Source of the DNA: Cristatella mucedo | Lineage: Eukaryota > Bryozoa > Phylactolaemata > Cristatellidae | Direction of reading: 5' to 3' | NCBI GenBank assembly: GCA_009760855.2 | Contig: WPIO01000015.1 | Span: 6,478,501-6,542,500 of the forward strand | Length of the DNA stretch: 64,000 bases | The notes under the pieces: model-generated | Database searches by the model: none | Told to the model about the DNA's origin: nothing | Seen by the model: only the letters and a program-made list of their open reading frames with translations | Translations under genes and position numbers: made by a program | Shown: piece after piece, positions 22,901-33,460 of the stretch | Layout: the number at the start of each line of letters is the position of its first letter | Numbering within the stretch: the first letter of the stretch is position 1

Positions 22901-24720
22901 CATCCCTCTCATTAAATTGAAATTCTTTGGCGATCAATCCTGTAGCCCATATTTTTGAAAAGTCAGTAACTCACTCCAATCTACAATCCAGTTGCCGGGT
23001 GGGCTCATTTACTCAGCCGTTACCGTTACACCACTCCAGTTGTGTAGTTTCGCATTTTATTTTACATCAGGTTTAAGTTTTGCAGACGTCGAAATGCTAT
23101 TTACATCTATATTTCTGTCTAAAAAGTGCGTTACCCGTGCTCTTACTAAGAACGCAAATGAAAGAGTAATTCACCAGAACGCTGGCCGTTCAGAGTCATG
23201 TTACATATCACCCTACAAAGAAAGTACCCGCTGAATGGTGCACCTAATGCCCTTGGTGACTTACACCAAGCAAGTACACGCACAACTCCCAGAAAGATCA
23301 AAGATCATAGCAAAATTCTAGGAGCCTGGTTCGGATAGGATCTAAGCTATTAGCTATCGATGGTCCATCACTAGCATATGCCATACGCCTAACAAACTGC
23401 AACGTGAGAATTCTGCCTTCACGTGAATAAAATTAGAATTTGGCCACTCAATTATTTCAAAACACGCTCTTGTGCGTGGAAGGATATGAACCGAAAGCAA
23501 TGCTAACATGACCACAAAACCCGCTGAATGGTTCGTAATTGCACGCTTGCGAATGCCCTTAACTACGCTGAAGATGAAGAACAAGTAGAAAATTGCTCGT
23601 CAATCTGTGCTCATTGATGCAAGGAAAGCATTAGGCAATCGATCCATTCACTTCTTTTACTTTTTCACGGGCCACGTCTTTTCTTTCTGTGTGAATGTCA
23701 CAGCAGTAACATCCCACAGCTAAACTATTCACTAGTCTAGAAAGTAAGTTCGATTCTTAAGTTAAGAGGGGCTCATATAGTAACGATTTTGGTGCTGTCA
23801 TTTCTCGAAGAGAGACAAAGAAATAAAGAAGGGCCATTGGGAGAGTTGGCGCTGACTTTTGCTATCAAACCTCTTATCTCTCCAACTTTCTATCTTTCCA
23901 TCTTTCTCTAGCTCTTTCTTTCTCTCACTGCAGCGTTCGCCTTTTCAAAACGAGAAGCGACTGCCTTTTGATAGGTAACCTAAACTTATACGGCCCCCAG
24001 GGGATTTCTCATTATCATCAAGCCACTGTTTTCAGAAAGAGTCATGCGGCTACCAAGGCCATGAGCAACCCGGTAGCTGTCAGTAGATAGGCATTTGGGG
24101 ACTGGTTATCCGCTGTAAAATTCTGAAGGTCGACGATAGACACTAAAACAAACCCGGCATGCATTAGTGTTGTATTTGTTTTTTTTTCAATAATTGCATG
24201 CTAGTGAATGAGTAAATAGTAAACACCCTCCTTCAAAAGTGAATTGACAGTAGCTACACTTTCGCTAAACCTTGATTCACATTCAGCCTTAAACTATGTT
24301 GTCTCTCCCTTAGTCTCTCACCTCACGCATGCAACGCAAACGATCTTTATGAAACGCAGCGGGGATGCAATGGTAATGGCATGCTTAGCCAGATTGACTG
24401 TGAAGCGAGTTCTAGAAGGCATGCACCCAAGCATTGAAACGCCACCAGTTCAGTTGCAAACATCTTTATCCACTGACTCGATCCGCGTGGGGCCAATCCT
24501 GTAGCAGCATCCGAGTCTCTGCGTCCATCCAAAAACCTCGGATTCACATCGCTAGTCCTCGTTTACTTCCTCTTCCTCAGCCCTCCGGGGGCATAACATT
24601 GCTTGCACTCCTTTACCCCTTCGCTGTCCACTCCTCGGGAGGTCATCCATCGACAACACTTGCTTGCCTGCAGTTATCCCACCCTGTATCGTGAGCCTGC
24701 ACCTTGCTTGTTCTTGGTGG
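22901..24720. other. Duplicated segment without recognisable gene (copy 1)
   Basis: It is collinear with 33,460-34,420. Shared words include CTTTGGCGATCAA, GTGTAGTTTCGCA/GTGTAGTTTGGCA and GCTGGCCGTTCAGAG. Near 24.69 kb, GAGCCTGCACCTTGCTTG corresponds to 34.41 kb, and homology stops just before 24,721, where the TIR element starts. Short open frames here show no domain. Confidence 0.55.
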
Positions 24721-25110
24721 GTTCGACGAATTACGACAATCAGCCCTAATTAGGCTAGCAACGACCAGAAGTAAGCCTTGCCGAGCTCAAGTTTTTTCGC
24801 TGACATTGTAGTACGCGTTCGAATGTATCTGTCAACAAAATTGTCATGTCGCTTCGCCCACTTTCACTTATGCAAATGAGCTTTCACGAAGGACCCTGTA
24901 CCTCAATCCACCACATTCCACCGCAATCCATTCTATCTCTCGTATAATCCACCCCAAGTCGGCTGGGAGCAGCTCCAAAAAGTCTGGAATATCAAACTAC
25001 GCTACACGCACAATGTGCCCAGAACATTTGGCGCGATTCTGCTAACGCGTTTTCATGAAGTCTACTGAAATAAGATTCTAGTGGCCCAGGCCAATACAGC
25101 ATTCCAGCAC
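24721..25110 (+). repeat. Left terminal inverted repeat
   Basis: It matches the reverse complement of 28,560-28,966 in order: TAGGCTAGCAACGACCAGA, ACTTATGCAAATGAGCTTT, GTCTGGAATAT, CTACGCTACACG and AGTGGCCCAGGCCAATAC. By eye the match is roughly 75-85% in most blocks, with small indels. The inner end merges into the first satellite monomer. Confidence 0.85.
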
Positions 25111-27236
25111 ATTCCACTGCATTCCACCATGCAACGAAAGAAATCCTGATCGAAAAGCTCCTTTTTCGGTTGCATATGAGAGCACACTCTGCGACAATTG
25201 CATTAAAAAATGCACTTGCATTGGCACGACTGTCCTCGTGCACTGTGCTGCAATTGATTGAAGTAGCCCGGGCCAAAACCCCAATCTACTTCAATCCACG
25301 GTATCTACCTCATAGAAAATCAAAATACATTGCGCCGAGCTCACTTTTTATTGCATACTAAATTTTAAGGTGCTGTGTGCACAACCACGTAAAATAAAAA
25401 ATAATGTGAAACCTCGCACTGTGGCAATGGGCGGCAATCGCCTCTGCAATCCATTCTATTCCACTGCAAACCGCCCTCAAATAGCCATCATGAAGCTCTA
25501 GTTGACATTGCATATAGGATTAGACTCAGTTAAAATTGCATCCACAAAATTTTTCTCCAGTGTTCGAACGCGTTCATATGCAATGAATTGCAATGGACTG
25601 CAACGACCCGGTCTTATACCACGATCCACCTCAATCCACTGAAATCCGCTGCAATCCGCCACACAGCGACCCGAACGCATACACGAAAACCTCAAAATTA
25701 TGATTTTGCACTGCTCTACTCTTTGGTTATCGTGTACTTGTATAACTTCACTGTAATTGCCTAGGCAATTTGCAGTTATGCACTGCAATCGACTGCAACT
25801 TCCCGGGCTAGGACGTCAATGTACAAAACCCGCCAAAAAACGAACAGATTACGTCCACTTTAAGCTCTAATATGGATCGCACGTTGCTCTAATTCTTGGT
25901 TATTTTTTAATCCCACAATTTCACTACAGTCGCCTTGTTCATTCAGCAGCAATGCACTGCAATTAACTGCAATGGCCCGGGCCAATTCATCAATTTACAG
26001 CAATTTGATGCAAAATGCCCTGAAATCGGTGTCGCAATGCTTCAATTTGTAATGCATGTTACAAAGCACACTGGTTAAAGTCAACCACATCATTTTAAGC
26101 AATTGCGCTCGTACAATCTCTAGCAATGCATGGCAATCTACGTCAGCGGCTCGGCTCGAAGCAGCAATCCACAACAATCCGTGGCAAGTTGACACTTAAT
26201 AGGCTGCACAAAGTGCCGATTGTCATCGCATTTCACATTTATTTGTGCTAAAAGTGAATTCGTAGGACTTTCAAGCTATTTTGCACGTTAATTGTCAACA
26301 ATACACGGCAATTGACAGCAATGGCAGGGACCAATACCGAAATCCGTGGCAAATCGATGAGAAATCGGCTGCACCAAGCTCCAATTCTCGTCCCACGTAA
26401 CATCTCACTGCGTGCCCACGTACTTGCAAACCTTTCAACCAGCTCTGACCGTTCAATCTTGGGCAATGTATGGCCACAGACGGCGATGGCCCGGGCAAAT
26501 ACGGCAATCCATTATGGTCCATCGTAAATCAGTGGAAAGTGACTGGGCCAAAATCAAATATATATCACCTCTCTCAGCCCACTGTTTTGAAAGTGCAATC
26601 AAATCCTTTCAATCAATCGTACACGTACAATCGCGAGCAATGAACGGCAATCGGCAGCAATGTCCTGGGCCATTGTCCCAACTCCTGGCGAATTGAAGAG
26701 AAATTGGCAGTGGGGAAGCCTCACTTGTCGTTACATTTAACATTCCGCTGCATCCAAAGTCAAACCGTGGAAATTTCAAGATGCTTTGTTTGTTAACTGT
26801 CAGCAATGCATGGCAATCAACCACAATGGTAGGGGCCGATAGCGAAATCCGTGGAAAATTGACAAGATTGGCTGCAGTAAACTGTAACTCTCATTCCACG
26901 TAACAAGCACCTGTGTGCGCATTTAATTTTCACCCACGGTTCGCGTTCAATTGACGGCAACCCACAGCCACCGATGGCATAAGCCCCGAAAAATACGCCA
27001 ATCCATAACGGATAGTTACAACTGCGCCGACAGTTGCTGAGAGAAGCTCCGACTTTTCTTGCGTATTGCACTACACTGCATTAAAAGTGAAGCCACATCT
27101 TTGTATACAATCGACAAAGGGTCAATCGAGGGCAATGCACGACAATCAACGGCAATGGCCAGGTCTATGCAGCAATCTGGTTCAAATTTGTTGGAAATTG
27201 ACTGTTTGACTTTGTAATTATCCTACCTCTTTACAT
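25111..27236. repeat. ~170-bp tandem satellite array, main part
   Basis: A core GGCAATCGACTGCAATGG followed by CCCGGGCCAATAC, in varied forms, recurs at about 25,083, 25,267, 25,604, 25,802, 25,974, 26,147, 26,323, 26,488, 26,662, 26,828, 26,976 and 27,157. One degenerate unit near 25,430 fills the longer gap. Spacing is mostly 165-185 bp. Between cores are AT-richer stretches often containing CACGTAACAT- or AAAGTG-like words. All units I could orient read in the same direction. Monomers are well diverged, so the array is not recently homogenised. Confidence 0.85.
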
Positions 27237-28195
27237 GTTATTTACCACTTTACTTGTTATGGGCAAACCCAGTGTGATTCAGAGATTGGAAAGGCTGACG
27301 CTCAAAATTGGCTCTGCCAGCATATCTCCAGTTGAATCAGCTCGAAATCTAGGTGTCATATTCTAAAGCGACCTCTCATTAGACGACCATATCAGCTGCA
27401 CTGTCAAATCCGCCTATTTTCAGCTTCATAACATTGCTAAAATTCGGGCTTGTTTAGATAAAGATACCACATCTAAGTTGGTCCATGCATTCGTGACATT
27501 CCGTCTCGACTTCTGCAACTAACTTCTTACTGGCCTACCAGCATGTGCAATCAGGCGATTGCAGCTGGTGCAAAACTCGGCAGCTAGACTTGTCTGTCGT
27601 GAGCGTCGCAGTTGCCACATTACTCCACTTCTCGCCGATCTGCACTGGCTACCAGTCAAGCAACGGATTGACTTCAAGGTTTTGTCGCTCACTTTTAGGT
27701 CCCTTCATTCTATGGCTCCAGCCTATCTTTCAGATATACTACCCCATCAGGCCAAGCATCGTACTACCCGCTTTTCGGAATCCAACAGTCTAGAAATACC
27801 TCGTACAAACCTTAAATCCTTCGCAGACCGTGTATTTAGTTCGTATGCTCCCACAGCCTGGAACTCCCTCCCGACCTGCGTCAGAACATCCCTCGACCTG
27901 ACCACATTTAAAGAGAACCTAAAAACATACCTATTTAGGACAGCATTTAGTGGGTCCCTGTGATTCGTCCTTGATGTGCTTATGCGTGCTGACAGTGTGC
28001 ATGCTGCCACTAACCACATTTGCATGCTGACCCTGTGCATGTCACCCTTAACTATATTATTCATTTTGTTTGTTTTTCAAGCATGATTTTACTTACCATT
28101 CAATTGCATTTCACTTTGCAGCAAATGTAAAGCGCCTAGAGAGAAATTGAGTTCTCTGAGGGCGCTTTATCAAGTGAATTATTATTATTATTATC
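27237..28195 (+). mobile_element. LINE family A nested in the satellite array
   Basis: A 5'-truncated family-A copy from GGGCAAACCCAGTGTGATTC to the ATTATTATTATT tail. The open frame at 27,559-27,963 encodes LQLVQNSAARLVCRERRSC, LADLHWLPVKQRIDFKV, YAPTAWNSLPTCVRTSLD and LFRTAFSGSL, the best-preserved family-A C-terminus here. ATTATCCTACC occurs just upstream (about 27,216) and again after the tail (about 28,188), consistent with a target-site duplication. Satellite units resume after it. Confidence 0.9.
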
Positions 28196-28559
28196 CTACC
28201 ACATAACGCTCACTTTGGGCGCACATGCTGTCCTTTTTCGCGTTTAACCTTGTGCAATCCTTGGCAATCGACGGCAACTGCCAGAGACAATATAGCAATC
28301 TATCTTTTTCCGTTACAATTACAAACAAAGCTGGTGAGAGAAGATCTCATTTTTTTCTTGTGTAACGGTGTGCAGTATTAAAAGTGCAACCGAGTCCTAT
28401 CAACCAATCTTGAACGTCCATGCCAGGGTAATACGCGGCAATCGACTGGAACGGCTTGGGAAAATACGGAAATCTATAATGATCCATTAAAAATAGACTG
28501 GACGCTGTTGGGTGACGTTCCAATATAGATTTCTCGTTAATGTATACCCTACTTCTCAG
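28196..28559. repeat. ~170-bp tandem satellite array, part after the LINE
   Basis: Two further monomer cores at about 28,280 and 28,453 keep the phase and direction of the main array once the roughly 950-bp LINE is removed. Confidence 0.8.
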
Positions 28560-28966
28560 GCTGAATGCAGTGGATTGTGGTATTGGCCGGGCCACTGCAA
28601 TTTTATTTCATTGGATTTCGTGAGAACTCGTGAGTGGAATTTCGCGAACTTTTCTTACTACATCTTACGTGTAGCGTAATTATATATTCCAAACTTTGTG
28701 GAGATGTTCGCAGCTGATTTATGGTGGATTTGACGGGAACTAGAAAGGATTGTGGTGTATTGCGGTACAGACGTCCGTCGTCAAAGCTCATTTGCATAAG
28801 TGAGCGTTCGAGCAGGGACATGAAATTTGGTGGACGGATAAATTTCAGCGTGTAGTACAATATTATCGAAAAATTTGAACTTGGCAGCACTTACGTCTGG
28901 TCGTTGCTAGCCTAGTTAGAGTGGGTTGCGGTGGATTGCTGTGGCTTTCGATAATTTGCCGAACTC
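28560..28966 (-). repeat. Right terminal inverted repeat
   Basis: The inverted counterpart of 24,721-25,110. On the plus strand it reads TGGCCGGGCCACTGC near 28,583, AGCTCATTTGCATAAGTGAG near 28,785, TGGTCGTTGCTAGCCTAGTT near 28,899, and finally TAATTTGCCGAAC. The right repeat has about 25 extra bases between its outermost block and the CTAGTTAG block compared with the left. Confidence 0.85.
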
Positions 28967-30385
28967 CTTACTGGCCCGGAGAGCTGGCCTGCTAGTCTAG
29001 CCTGAAACTGACCTCAAGGCTGAGGCAGGGCAACGACCTCGCCTCTCCGCCGTTAAATGGCACGCATATGGCAAAGTAATTGAAACGCTTGGCAATCCTG
29101 CTATACAGGCGGGGCCACGGCCTTGGTCACTGGTAGACAGATGCTGGAAGCTCAGAGGTGGACGAGCGAAGATGGCTTGGGAAATGTATCCGATCAAGAG
29201 CTCAGAGCGACTGACATATTTCAACAACGTTTAATTAGATGGCCAGCCTGCAGCAAGTGGCCGACGCACAAAAGGTCAGCAGTTTAAGCTTCGTCGAGCA
29301 ACTGTACGACGGGCCGTCTAGAGACAGCTCAGAAGTTGACTCGCCGAAAATTCGGACTCTTACCCAGTGACTGACGGCTAGTACCGGAATGCGCCAAGGG
29401 TCCAAGTTTCCTACCGGGTGGCTTTGCGACTCAATTCCATTTCCTGCTCTTGGATAGGTACAGGAACCCGTGGAGGACGGCCTCGACTACCGACTGCGAT
29501 GCATGCGCGGCACCTGCTTTCTTTCTTCTTGAGCGGGCGAGTGGCTGCAGCCACCGTCAGCTGTCTTCTGGAACCTGATGGGGCAGCTCTCGCCGAGCTA
29601 CTGACTGAGCAGCTACTTACTGAGCAGTGGCCAATTTGCTCGCAGACGGCCATACGTTTTCCTTGCAAGCCCTGGTGCCGTCGCAGCGACTTGATAATAG
29701 GGTGATGACTGAACTGCCAAGATTTCGAAAGCTTTCTTTCTCAGGCACTCTGTTGCACAACTTTGCTACAATCTAGGGCGCATGCTTGATTTTACTTACC
29801 TGCTACTGCGTACATGGGCTGTGCCCATCCCTGGCACATGCACCTACCTCGTGTGGCATGGTGAGTTGGCTGCAGTAACATGCTACCATCTAGCTATTTC
29901 TCTAATAATACATCTTCACATCGCAGGCTACATCTTTCCATCTCTCTCTCTCAATCGTGCTCGCGCCCGTGCACTCTCTAATAATTATCGTCGTTCACCA
30001 AGGTTCAAGCTTGAGACGATGCGATACATCAGGCCTGATGGTCCATTTTCTAGTCATATGTTGAACCTAATCATGCTACAGAGTCAGCACTGCTCTGATA
30101 CAAAACTCAGTAAGTCTCTCCCTAATCTATCATTATGAGTATTTCTGCTGTTCAGTATTTCATCGCGCCTGCACTCGCTCTTTTTACTCCAGTGTTTCCA
30201 TGCAACCTTCGGAGACCGGGCATGAAGTATTCAATCTACCAAAGCCTGCTGCCAAATACCGACTGTCTGCCCGACATCTCCTGATTCTACGACATTTAGG
30301 AAGCAAGCTGAACACCCGCATGCACCTTACAAATTTTGCTGGATCCGCGTGAATTTTATATTGTCGGCGCATACCTGCTCACCCT
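28967..30385. other. Duplicated segment without recognisable gene (copy 1, second part)
   Basis: It is collinear with 34,925-36,420: AGCCTGAAACTGACC, GTGGCTGCAGC, GTGTGGCATGG, AGTATTTCTGCTGTTCAG and GCTGGATCCG recur in the same order. Open frames at 29.4-30.1 kb are not conserved as frames between the two copies, which argues against a gene. Confidence 0.6.
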
Positions 30386-30391
30386 TCTCAC

Positions 30392-31160
30392 GTTATGTAT
30401 CTCCGTCTGTAACTCCACAAAGTCATAAAGACCATGTGGGTGTTTCGCAGGAGAGTTTTGCATAGCCCACTCACAGCCTAAGCTGCTTTCGGTACGCATT
30501 CGGTAGCCAACAAACTTCGTCTCACGCAACAAAGAGAAAGTGGGAAGCATAGCAGAGTTAGGAGAGCAGTTGAGGTAGTGAGTAGCATAGAAGTAGCAGC
30601 TCAGGACCGCTGAAAAGGATGAGGCATAGTCGGAAGTAGGAGAGTAGTTGTCGTTGCGTAAATAAATAAATCCTAGCTGATTAAACAGCCTCTTTTTGTA
30701 TAGCGACAGAAGAGCCTTTACGGCTATCACCACCACTTGCAGTGGCGATAAAAAATCGCCCACTGCAGGAATCGAACCCACGACCTCGGGACCGAGATCG
30801 TGAAAGCAACCGCCTTACCTAGTGTGCCATCACGGCTCACTAAGAATCGTGGAAGCGAGTTCTACAGTCTAGGACCTGCAGAGCTAAAGCTTCTGTCACC
30901 AACTGTCTTTAAGCGGAGGAATGGGACAGCTAATTTATTGTCCACACAGGGCCTGAGGACGCGAGCAGGCTCAAACTGATGCAGCAGTTCACCTAGGTAC
31001 GAAGGAGCCAAGCCGGGGCGGCCCTTGTGGGTCAGCGTGAGAACTTTGCTCTGAATCCTTTGCTCCGAATCCTTTGCTCATCCGGCATCCATCCTAGCTC
31101 TTTTAGCTAAGGAGACACGTGCTCAAACCTCTAGAACTTGAAGACTAGCCTTGCAGCCAT
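30392..31160 (-). mobile_element. LINE family B 3' region, interrupted by SINE-1
   Basis: Minus-strand family-B C-terminus and 3' UTR, with reversed CACCCACATGGTCTTTATG near 30,430, the DNKLAVPFLRLKT-equivalent near 30,920, and the LLKELGW-equivalent near 31,090. A SINE-1 at 30,671-30,838 splits it. Absent from duplication copy 2. Confidence 0.85.
30671..30838 (-). mobile_element. SINE-1 nested in a family-B LINE
   Basis: Minus-strand SINE-1 with B box (reversed GGTTCGATTCC), the hairpin-forming GACCTCGGGACCGAGATC, and the 3' AGGCTGTTTAATCAGCTAGG segment followed by an ATTTATTT-type tail. Insertion order here is family-B LINE first, SINE later. Confidence 0.9.
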
Positions 31161-31689
31161 ATTCATAGTCAGCTGAAGTTATCAATAACCATACTGTCGT
31201 GCCTCGCGACAGCCAACGTGAAAAGTCTAAAAAGTTTCCCATTTCTCTCACATGGATACCTAAATATTTTAGAGATCTTTTTATAACTTCTATTATCGTT
31301 ACTTAGTACGGCAGGCGAGCTTAAGCGAGCGAAGAAGGAGCCAGTCTTCCTGCCACCGGAGGCAGACCAAGACAGAGCTGCTGGCATTGCAAGCTATGCA
31401 ACTCCTCACTCCTGGGAAGAAAAATCAACCGACAGGAAAATAGCAAAGTGCTATGGTCCGATCAAACGAGGAAAATGCGAGCGGCCACCTTTACCCCGAT
31501 TCGTGAAAGGGGCGCTGCCGGTCGTCTGGTCATAGGTGGCGGATCTGGACCTGGGAGACCGGTATTGGGCCAATTGAGCGGACACATTGCTGCGCCTTCC
31601 TCAGTTTGGCAGACGTACACGATAGCTGCTACATTAGCACCCCACTGAAATAGCCGAAATGGGATCAGGCGAGTGTGGAGCTAGAGTAG

Positions 31690-31869
31690 TCGTAATGGCT
31701 CACTAGGTAAGGCGGTTGCTTTTCACGACCTCGGCCCCGAGGTCGTGGGTTCGAATCCTGTGGTGGGCGATCCTTTATCGCCACTGCTAGCGGTGATGAT
31801 AGCTGTAAAGGCTCTTATGTCGCTATACAAAAAGAGGCTGTTAAATCAGCTAGTATTCCTTTATTTCTT
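31690..31869 (+). mobile_element. SINE-1 between the two duplication copies
   Basis: It has a tRNA-like head (TGGCTCACTAGGTAAGGCGG as A-box region), the GACCTCGGCCCCGAGGTC stem, B box GGTTCGAATCC, and 3' body AAAGAGGCTGTTAAATCAGC with a TTTATTT tail. It lies in the spacer between copy 1 and copy 2. The stretch 31,161-31,560 belongs to the duplicated unit. Confidence 0.9.
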
Positions 31870-32267
31870 TAGAGTGACGTGGTCAAAAAAGTCGCAAAAG
31901 TCAGCAGGGCAAGATCGCCGGTAAAAACGGCCAGCGATCGTGAACGTACGTACTTACCTCAGCCGCTCTCTTCCTCGAAAGCGTCCCTCGAACTAACTTG
32001 AGCGAGAAGAACAGCTATATAGCTGCAGCGAATCGTAGGCGGGTCAAATTATTAACCTTTGACCTAGTTATTCATGCCCTAGTAGCAGACGAGCCAAATG
32101 GGGTGATTAAACAACATGGAGCATTTTCTCGTTCAAATAAAAGCCACTACGCTAGCAGAACTATGTCTTATATAAACTGCCGACGTGAGTTCACAGTAAG
32201 CTCTTTTGCTCTTGGAAGTGCAAGAGAGCCTTTGAACCATTTAGAGAACGCTTGACCTTTGCTCACT

Positions 32268-33460
32268 CGTTGCACCCCAAAGAACTCAATCCTTTTCTAG
32301 GCACTGCGCGCTTGCCGCAAAGGAAGCCCGATCGAATAGGTAGTGGTAGCATGCTTAATGACAAGAAGCGTCACATAGTTAGAGGTGTTACGCAGAGTGT
32401 CAGCATGCAAATTTGGTTTGTGGCAGCATAGAGTGTCAGCAGGCATAAGCACACAAAAAACAAATCGCAAGGGCCCACTGATGCTAGGATAAACTGATGT
32501 GTTTAAGCTTCTTTTTAAATAATGATGTAACAACTGATTGCAAAGATACTGATACTGATTGCAAAGGCCGGATTAAGCAGTGAGTTACAGAAGTCGAGAA
32601 GGAATGTCACAGATGCATGGACCAATTTTGATGTATTATCCCTGTCTTAGCCAGCTAGAATTTTGGCAATGTAATGTACCTGAAAGTAGGAAGACTCTAC
32701 TGTTGAGCTGTTGTAGACGTCTAATGGTGGGTCTATTCGGACTTGACAACTAGATAACGTGCAGATTCGATAAAAGACGTGCTGACAGAGCCGATTTTGA
32801 GCGATAAGTTTTCCAATTTTTGAATCACGCGTTGTTTGATCACAATTATTTGTCGTCATTCAATTATGAAAGTTTGCTGTCATCCATGCGAGGAATTAGC
32901 TGTGCCATTCCTCCGCTTAAAGACCGTTGGCGACAGAAGCTTTAGCTCTGCTGGTCCTAGACTTTGAAACTCGCCTCCACAATTCTTACCCAACGACAAC
33001 TACTCTCCTGCTGCCGACTATGGCTCATCCTTTTCAGCGGTCCTGAGCTGCTACTTCCATGCACTCACTACCTCAACTGGTCTCCTGACTTTTCTATGCT
33101 TCCCACCTTCTCTTTGTTGCGTGAGATGAAGTCTGTTTGTTACGAATGTGTACCGAAAGCCCTTCAGGCTGTGAGTGGGCTATACAAAACTCTCTTGCAT
33201 AACACCCACATGGTCTTTATGGCTTTGTGTAGTTACAGACGGAGATATATTTCATTACATTAAAATACAATACATGGCATCAATGCATGCAAAAAAGATA
33301 GTTAAGAGAATTCGACGTGGTTTATGGTTGGAAGGGATCGGAGCAAAGGTACAACTGAGTGTCATCTGCGTAGAAGTGAAAGCCTAGATTGCGCCTGGCA
33401 ATCATATCGACTTAATCCCATCCATGTGAGGATGTCATCAATACATGCAGCAAAGTTCAT
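32268..33460 (-). mobile_element. LINE family A in duplication copy 2, split by a family-B piece
   Basis: Minus-strand family A: reversed 3' UTR at 32,268-32,480, C-terminal ORF2 remains at 32,480-32,880, and a block near 33,350-33,385 whose reverse complement reads GFHFYADDTQ, the reverse-transcriptase YADD motif. It corresponds to 18,770-18,985 plus 22,090-22,900 in copy 1 and therefore predates the duplication. Confidence 0.75.
32885..33262 (+). mobile_element. LINE family B 3' end nested in the family-A LINE
   Basis: Plus-strand family-B 3' region: GGAATTAGCTGTGCCATTCC, TTTAGCTCTGCTGGTCCTAG, and finally CACCCACATGGTCTTTATGG and ACAGACGGAGATATATTTC. No intact frame. Confidence 0.85.

Larger units (their letters stand above)
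24721..28966. mobile_element. 4.2-kb TIR-flanked element carrying a ~170-bp tandem satellite
   Basis: The two ends are inverted copies of each other. The left end starts near GTTCGACGAATTACG (24,721) and the right end finishes near TAATTTGCCGAAC (28,966). Between them lies an array of diverged monomers of about 170 bp. No transposase frame is present, so the element is non-autonomous. A family-A LINE is nested inside (27,237-28,195). The matching place in duplication copy 2 (about 34.42-34.93 kb) lacks the element. Homology between the copies stops and resumes very near its ends, which supports these boundaries. A possible 8-bp target duplication is CTTGGTGG on the left and CTTACTGG on the right (two mismatches). 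The layout recalls foldback-type or satellite-bearing MITE-like elements, but the superfamily is not identified. Confidence 0.8.
18350..31560. repeat. Copy 1 of a head-to-tail segmental duplication, enlarged by insertions
   Basis: Collinear diverged matches to 31,920-36,965 run across the whole segment. Examples are the ACGTACTTACGTCAGC and GTGCAAGAGAGCCTTTGAA blocks at 18.36-18.65 kb (31.94-32.24 kb in copy 2), a minus-strand family-A LINE in both, CCCGTGCTCTTACTAAGAAC at 23.13 kb (33.74 kb), AACGACCTCGCCTCTCCGCC at 29.03 kb (34.99 kb), and TATGGTCCGATCAAACGAG at 31.45 kb (36.86 kb). Copy 1 is longer because of a family-B LINE (18.99-22.08 kb), the satellite-bearing TIR element (24.72-28.97 kb) and another family-B LINE with a SINE (30.39-31.16 kb). 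No host gene is recognised in the segment. Confidence 0.8.

Noticed and set aside
24890-28640. Repeat array considered as a CRISPR array
   Set aside because: Period of about 170 bp, diverged monomers with no constant short repeat and unique spacers, and a eukaryotic context.
29411-30138. Open frames of 85-118 codons at 29.4-30.1 kb
   Set aside because: The equivalent region of duplication copy 2 does not preserve the frames, which argues against coding function.
31690-31780. Sequences with intact tRNA-type A/B boxes that might be true tRNA genes
   Set aside because: They are always followed by the same SINE-1 body and tail and lack a clean cloverleaf acceptor stem; they are SINE heads.
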